A DNA stretch of 64,000 nt from Chinchilla lanigera (lineage: Eukaryota > Chordata > Mammalia > Rodentia > Chinchillidae): positions 2,013,631 through 2,077,630 of the forward strand of contig NW_004955429.1 in NCBI RefSeq assembly GCF_000276665.1, in the 5' to 3' direction. Numbering within the stretch: position 1 is the stretch's first letter; each line of letters opens with the position of its first letter. The position numbers and the translations under genes were made by a program. Under the pieces are notes generated by a model that was given only the letters and a program-made list of their open reading frames with translations, was not told the DNA's origin and made no database searches. Shown here piece after piece: positions 58,419 through 64,000 of this stretch.

Positions 58419-61400
58419 GACTGACTTAGCTATTCTGTCATATATGTATGAGGTCTTATTGCACAACATAAATATATAGTTTTTATTCAACAAGAAAACA
58501 TAAATAGAAATCAAATGAAAAATAAAAGAAATAACTCATTCTGGATCCAGGTCTGCCTTACAAGCTCATCTTTTTCCTGATTAACTTTGCTCACTTTACC
58601 ATTTATTTCACTCAACTTCACACTAAATCCATGAATTCTGAACCCCTCTTTACTCCTAGTCATCACCTTCTGCTTGTGATTTCTCAAACTTAAGAAGCTT
58701 TAATTCCACAAACAAAGCTGCTCCAAATCACAAAAGACATGGAAACAAATTTAAGCCCATGCTCATTCAAGAGTAAGTTTTTCTTTTTCATTGAAAAATA
58801 TTTCAAGTAACTCAACATTAAACATATTGTGAATGAGTTACTCATGCTCCTAAAACACGTAGAAAAGCCACCGTCCCAAATTTAGTGAACTCTGTATTTG
58901 TCAGCTTTTTCCTGGATGACTCTGACCTGAATGGGTCTCTCCAGGTATCACAGACTCAGATATCATCTTCATTAAGGGTGACCAATTCTGAGTGCAGATG
59001 TAGATACACAGTGAGGTTTGTTCCAAACCAGAGCAGAAAGGGAAATAACCAAAATGGAAATGTCTGGTCAACCAACCAACAGCCTGTACTCTTGACCTCC
59101 CTTATGTCAGTGATTCATATTAAAGAGTAGTTAGTCCTTTCTAAATTTTATTTTGATGTGGGTATTTATGCAGGCTTCTCACTTTGAGTATTCAGAGAAA
59201 GATCTTATTTTGTTCAGATTCCATATCTTCTAAATTTAATACGTCTCTTGCCAGATGATCTGATAATTGTAATAATGACAGCGATGATCAATAAAACAAT
59301 CATGAAACCCAGCGATATACAGCCTATCCGTGTTTACCAATCGCTGTTACTCACACTTTCTCTTTTCATCTTCGTAGCACCTCACGGGATTTAACATTTG
59401 TTCCATTCCACATTCCAGGACAAAATCCAAACCAAACATGGCATTTTCTGAGAATCTTGCATTTCTCATCTCATGGACTAAATAAGTAGGCTGACATTTT
59501 AAAATATGTTTAGCCCCAAACTGATTTAGTTTCAGGATAAATGAAAATGTTGTGTGCAGAATTTTGGCAAATTGAAAGCTTCACAGCTACAGGCAAAAGG
59601 AGGAAAACCCAGCAAGGAAGTGATCTTCCCACAGGAGAATTAATCCTTCCTCACACACGTTACAAGACTTGGAGCAGCTGCTGTAGGGCTGGACTCGCTG
59701 CTGAACCAGAACGAGTCAATGGGGCTTTCCCTGCTCCATGAACAACCCTGCAAATCTGCCATCCTGAGCTACTCTCCTGCGGGCACCCCACGCCCCGTGT
59801 GCATCTGCTCTTGCCATTCTGTTAAAGAGTTTCTATGGCTATACATTCAAACTCACGTGGAAAACAAGGAGCCAACTTCAGATGGGTGGATACTGTACAA
59901 TCTTAATTAGAACGTAAATATTATCAACTTTAATTGAAATGCTTTTATTGACTTCAAACCTAAGAAATCTTGACACATATAAAACGACCTTCCTTATTGC
60001 CACATAAATTGAAAGGAAACCTAAGAATTAAAAGAATTTGTACAATGAAAACATTCTCTTTTAAATTTTAAACTGCTTTAAAAATTTTATCATAAATTTA
60101 CTTTCACAAAACAATTCCATATAAATATTGCCTTTCTTTTCCACAGAAATATATACGTTTTTCTTTTTCCTGAAACAGGTTTATCCTTTAAGTGCAGCTA
60201 AGGGTTAATATTTGTGGATACATTTTTTGAGGCTTTTTTACAAATACACACATACTGAACTGTCATGTTTAGAATATCCCCTCTCATTTATGGGAGTTTC
60301 TTTTGATATAGAACCTGAAATAATAGTTCACAATATAAGATGAGGAGTAGTATATACAGTTAGGAAACTTCTGATTTTATAAACCCAAGTGTGGGCTCAA
60401 GAGCTGATTTTTTCTCCATATTGGATTTTTCTTGGAAAAGTCACTTGGCATATATCTCTACTCAGACCCAGTTTCTTCTCTGGGAAGGTCCTTCTGCACC
60501 TATAACTCCCACTGCCAAGGATGGGGAACCAGAGCAGGATTATGGGTGAGCATCCTGTGAGCCGCAGAGGGGACAGATATAAGGTGGGTTCCATTATAAA
60601 AAGCAAATGTACTCATGACCATCTGAGCAGCTGCAGTGATTAACTGTAATGCCTCAGACAAAACTGTGTCGAGAAGTTTTATTGAATTTGAAAACACTTT
60701 CTTGTAAATGTCATTTATATGCAATTCCTGTCATAATATGCTCCAGGTTATAAATATATCAAGTATCTCAGGACTATGTAAAAAGCCTGTGAACACTAAA
60801 TAACTACACTGTATTGACTGTCAGGGGCTGATCTCTGAATCAAACCACACCATATCTGATGGATAAAATGTAAGAAGGAAAGATGAATATTTCCCTGGAT
60901 CAGTCACATAGGCTCCACAGGCAACTGCTCATCTAGGATGAAGCCTCATGTCATCAAGATATGAGCAGCAGCTAGCAGAACATAGCCTGGCCTGCACTTG
61001 AGACCTGTGTGAGCCCAGGAGTGGTCTGTGTGCACCTGTGGGCAGAGGTAGGAAACTGGGCTCCCAGGAGCCCCAAGGTGGAGAGTCGGTGAGGAAAGCT
61101 GAGCACTCACAAGGCTGGTCACATGACAGCCCAGATGCTGGACAGCCCTGAGGCCTTGGGGAAGCATTCTGGTTTTTTTCCTACCTGCAATGAAAAACTT
61201 CTGAAAACTTTAACGTGAAGGCAGAGGGAAATTCTGGACTCTAGATGAAACCAGGGCACCTGGAGCAAGGAGGCCACCTAGAAATGCCAAGGGCACCTGT
61301 GCTCAGAATCAGGCCACACAGCCTGTGGTCAGGCAGGGTCTAATCCAGGATAAAACACATACAATAGATCCAGATTTGGGTGCAGGGAAGCCAGAGGACC

Positions 61401-61479
61401 ACGGGGATCCAGATGTGAGCCTAAAAAGGTAGCAGATACCAAATCAAGGTGCTTGTAACTTTAGTTTTCTTTAAGTGTT
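58419..61479. other. Unclassified stretch with a GC-richer block
   Basis: No SINE or LTR recognised in 58,419-60,930. The block at 60,930-61,430 is richer in GC (for example gagtggtctgtgtgcacctg) and carries a 73-codon minus-strand frame, with no family recognised. Confidence 0.4.
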
Positions 61480-61700
61480 TTGATTCTGTTTCCAAGATAG
61501 CGCCTTCTCACTGGGTTCTGACATATTTGATGGCATGAATATTGTATCCTCACGTGGTGGAAGGTGGAAAGGCAAAAGGGCCTATCTGTAGCCATTTTAA
61601 AAGCTTTAGTCCATTCATGAAGGCAGATCCTTCATGGTCTCAACACCTCCTAATACTGTTGCATTGGAGGTTAAGTCTCAAAAAAGATGAATTTTATTTT
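61480..61700 (-). mobile_element. MaLR LTR 5' portion (MST/THE1-like), antisense
   Basis: gtatcctcacgtggtggaag, gtccattcatgaaggcagat, tctcaacacctcctaatact, gttgcattggaggttaagtc are antisense MaLR landmarks in order. Diverged and truncated. Confidence 0.7.
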
Positions 61701-61709
61701 TTAAAAAAG

Positions 61710-62400
61710 AGTAGTAAATGAGAAACAAGCAAACAAAGAAATAGAACAGTAGCAGCATACCAGTATCACAAACATAAACAAATCAAAGTAAGAACATTCA
61801 AAATGATACAGAGTCTCAAGACAAAATAATATGAATCAACAGTGGTTGTTACATTACTTGTCGTTATCCTCAACTACATTGCTCAGATTACCAGATGTAA
61901 GAATGAAAGACTGCTCAAACCATTATAGGGAATAAGAAAATAATTCTTTGATAAAACAACAGAGATAATACAGAGTGTCACTAGACAAGCTGGTAGGAGT
62001 TCACTATTGTAATTCCATTGCATATTGTTACCTTCAAATCAGTTGCTCAGACCACCAGACACAAGCATGCACAATTGATCAGAACATAAAAAATTGTAAT
62101 CATTAACTGTTCATTTCAATACCCCATCAGACATCAGCAATACAGTTATTGCAGCTATTCATATATATATTTATATTTTGTGTTCCTTCTTTCTTTTTTC
62201 TTCTTTCTGTCATCCCAGTCGCTCCTTGAGCAATTTCTTTCTCTTTCCTATCATCTATTGTACATTTTGAGTTTTACCTAGTCTTTCAGGTTCCTACACC
62301 AAGGAGACAATATGATGTTTACCCATCTGGGTCTGATTTATTTCACTTATGAGTATAAGGGACTTATTTATATCATAGCAATAGAGGACCCATGATATAT
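61710..62400 (-). mobile_element. L1-like 3' region with internal tandem repeat, antisense
   Basis: Two internal units are spaced 164 bp apart (gctcagattaccagatgtaa at 61,881, gctcagaccaccagacacaa at 62,045). After a pyrimidine-rich block come ctgggtctgatttatttcac and ttatgagtataagggac, which resemble the antisense of old L1 sequence (gtctggcttctttcacttag). The related fragment at 49,590-50,040 supports an interspersed family. Confidence 0.55.
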
Positions 62401-63227
62401 CCAAATGTGAGTGTGCAGAGGATAGAGGAACCATGGTAGGTCTACATGTGCTCATGTAAAATCAGTGAGAGTCAGTGGGTGCTGGCTGTGTGTGGGTCAC
62501 AGCCAGAGGAGGAGTCCATCCTTGCACATGTTGAGCTTGAGCTCACCAGATGGAGGTGAGGAATATCAATTGAACACTTAGCCTAGGTTTTTTAAAATGA
62601 CACAGAATAGGAAAAGAAGGTTTTGGACCAGATGAGACCACAAAAAGAAAGTGTGTGCAATTCCTAGGACTGAGAGTGCTCTGAGGACAGAGAGTGTGGC
62701 ATCAAAGCCTTCTCAGATAAATGATATTTCCAGAAGAGCATTGACAGGTCATCCCTGCTGAAAGGTCAATCCAAATAAAGAGAAATATCTTCATCTGGTT
62801 GATGAAGGTTTTTTTCATAAAGAGATTGGAATAGAAGCCAGATGTCTGTGAAACAGGGAACAATGGAAGGGGTGGATAATAACAGTGACTAAGAGAACCT
62901 ACAGGTAGTGTGCATAATGATGGAGTTTGTGTGCTCATCTGAATCAATCTAAGCAAAGTTGGTATCTGTCTATACTCTTCCTTCTTAAGTGAGTGACCTA
63001 GTTATGCCTGGAAAATCATTATTCTTTAAGTTAAGACTGGTACTCTTTCCAGCAGCGTGATAGAATTATTCTAATCACCTCAAAACCGTAAAGCTTCTCT
63101 GCCATTTTATTGAGATTGCTTAAGTTCTGTGGTGATGGCTCTTTGCAGGAAGCAGGCAGCACAGTGGCTGGGATAGGGATGGAGTTCTCACTATGTCTAT
63201 TAAGATGATAGCTGTTAATCACATGCT
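62401..63227. other. Unclassified non-coding stretch
   Basis: No recognised gene or repeat. Confidence 0.4.
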
Positions 63228-63394
63228 AACAGCTAATTTTTTAAGTTTAAAAAATTAAAGTTAAAGTAAAATTCACTGGCTTAGTTGCATTCATTTCAAG
63301 TGCTGAGTAGCCACATGTGATTGAGGGTACTGAGACAGAATGGATTCTAGAACATTCCACCATTAGAAAAATATCTAATGGACAGTGCTAGAGT
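63228..63394 (+). mobile_element. hAT-like DNA transposon fragment, sense
   Basis: taaagtaaaattcactggct, catttcaagtgctgagtagc, cacatgtgattgagggtact, tctagaacattccaccatta and tctaatggacagtgct match, in order, the 3' half of an old mammalian hAT-type family ending in ggacagcgctg. Confidence 0.65.
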
Positions 63395-63509
63395 AGAAGT
63401 GTGAGGCAGCTCAAAAGTAATTAAATAAAGTTTAAAGACCTTGATAATACACATAGAATATGACTGCTGTGAGATAGGAGTCAAGAAATATACAAGAAAA
63501 ATAAAATGA

Positions 63510-63596
63510 CAAGGTGGACACCCAGCTGCCAGTGGTACTCAGAATCAAGAGATAAAAGTGATTCTGAGTGTCATTGGCAGCTGGATGTCCACCTTG
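63510..63596 (+). repeat. Long imperfect hairpin, 38-bp stem and 11-nt loop
   Basis: The arms 63,510-63,547 and 63,559-63,596 are reverse complements at 34 of 38 positions. As a plus-strand RNA, three of the four mismatches become G-U pairs and one is a C-A mismatch. The loop is agagataaaag. The shape is like a pre-miRNA or a short palindromic MITE. No known miRNA is recognised and no promoter is visible. Confidence 0.75.
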
Positions 63597-64000
63597 GAAT
63601 TTGTTTCTCATTAAGCAGAAATTCCAGCACTTAATTCCACCTGGCTGCTTCAGCCCGAGTCTACCCTGTGATCCTGAACTCCACCCTCATCCCAGAAGTC
63701 CTGCATTTTATATGAAGTCCTCATTGGCATTTGGTCAGAATTCTCATCTGTTGTCAGATGGCAAGAATATAGTCTCACCAATGATTGGGTGATTCACAGG
63801 GGAAACACAAGTTTCCAAGGAAGAATAAAGGGGAAAAAAAGGAAAGTATGAGTGAGTAAGGAGGGAAAGTTAGCCTTGGGAGATCTACAGGAATTCAAAT
63901 TCTGTGGTACTGGCAGAAGAGTAAAGACTTTAATCCTAGGAAAAGACTCATTTTCCCAGAAGCAAATACTAATAGAGAAAAATTTGATAACAAAGAAAGA
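63597..64000. other. Unclassified non-coding stretch
   Basis: No recognised gene or repeat. The frame at 63,568-63,792 starts inside the hairpin and shows no coding signature. Confidence 0.4.

Overview
This window looks like non-coding, repeat-dense DNA from a rodent nuclear genome. I found no intact protein-coding gene, no recognisable RNA gene and no prokaryotic organisation. The rodent call rests on three interspersed families seen together. First, 7SL-derived B1 SINEs that carry an internal near-duplication (the ggccagcctg motif occurs twice per copy). Second, tRNA-derived ID SINEs (start gctggggatttagctc, A-rich tail). Third, many MaLR-type solo LTRs, including ORR1-like ones. The particular B1 and ID variants, with ID-B1 dimers, suggest a non-murid rodent, perhaps beaver or squirrel-like; this is inference from remembered consensus sequences.

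Layout. 1-7.9 kb is mostly unclassified, with one possible MER5-type fragment and a 42-bp perfect inverted repeat. 8-9.1 kb is an old antisense L1 interrupted by an ID-B1 dimer. 10-12.3 kb holds a decayed LINE endonuclease relic, a solo MaLR LTR with target-site duplication (TSD) and an older MaLR LTR. 15.6-17.2 kb has a truncated MaLR LTR and a MIR carrying an intrusive 40-bp sequence that matches DNA 1.4 kb upstream. 20.4-25 kb contains a B1 with a CA-repeat tail, an antisense MaLR LTR, an MLT1 LTR split by a younger MaLR LTR, and a further MaLR LTR. 26.5-29.9 kb carries a cluster of ID and ID-B1 SINEs. 31-38 kb is mostly unclassified, with microsatellites and a MaLR LTR. 38-41 kb has L2-like fragments, a candidate exon, a B1 and an ID-B1 dimer. 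41-47 kb is unclassified and somewhat richer in GC. 47-56 kb contains B1 and ID copies, L1-type 3' fragments, a hAT-like element and microsatellites. 57.7-64 kb has a MIR, MaLR LTRs, an L1-like 3' region with internal repeats, a hAT-like fragment and a 38-bp-stem hairpin.

No set of genes working together is visible. The points most worth checking are a possible terminal coding exon on the minus strand at 39,359-39,556, a pre-miRNA-like hairpin at 63,510-63,596, and two short duplications (42-bp inverted, about 41-bp direct) that look like templated insertions. Repeat family names come from memory of consensus sequences, not from a search, and element ends without a stated TSD are approximate.
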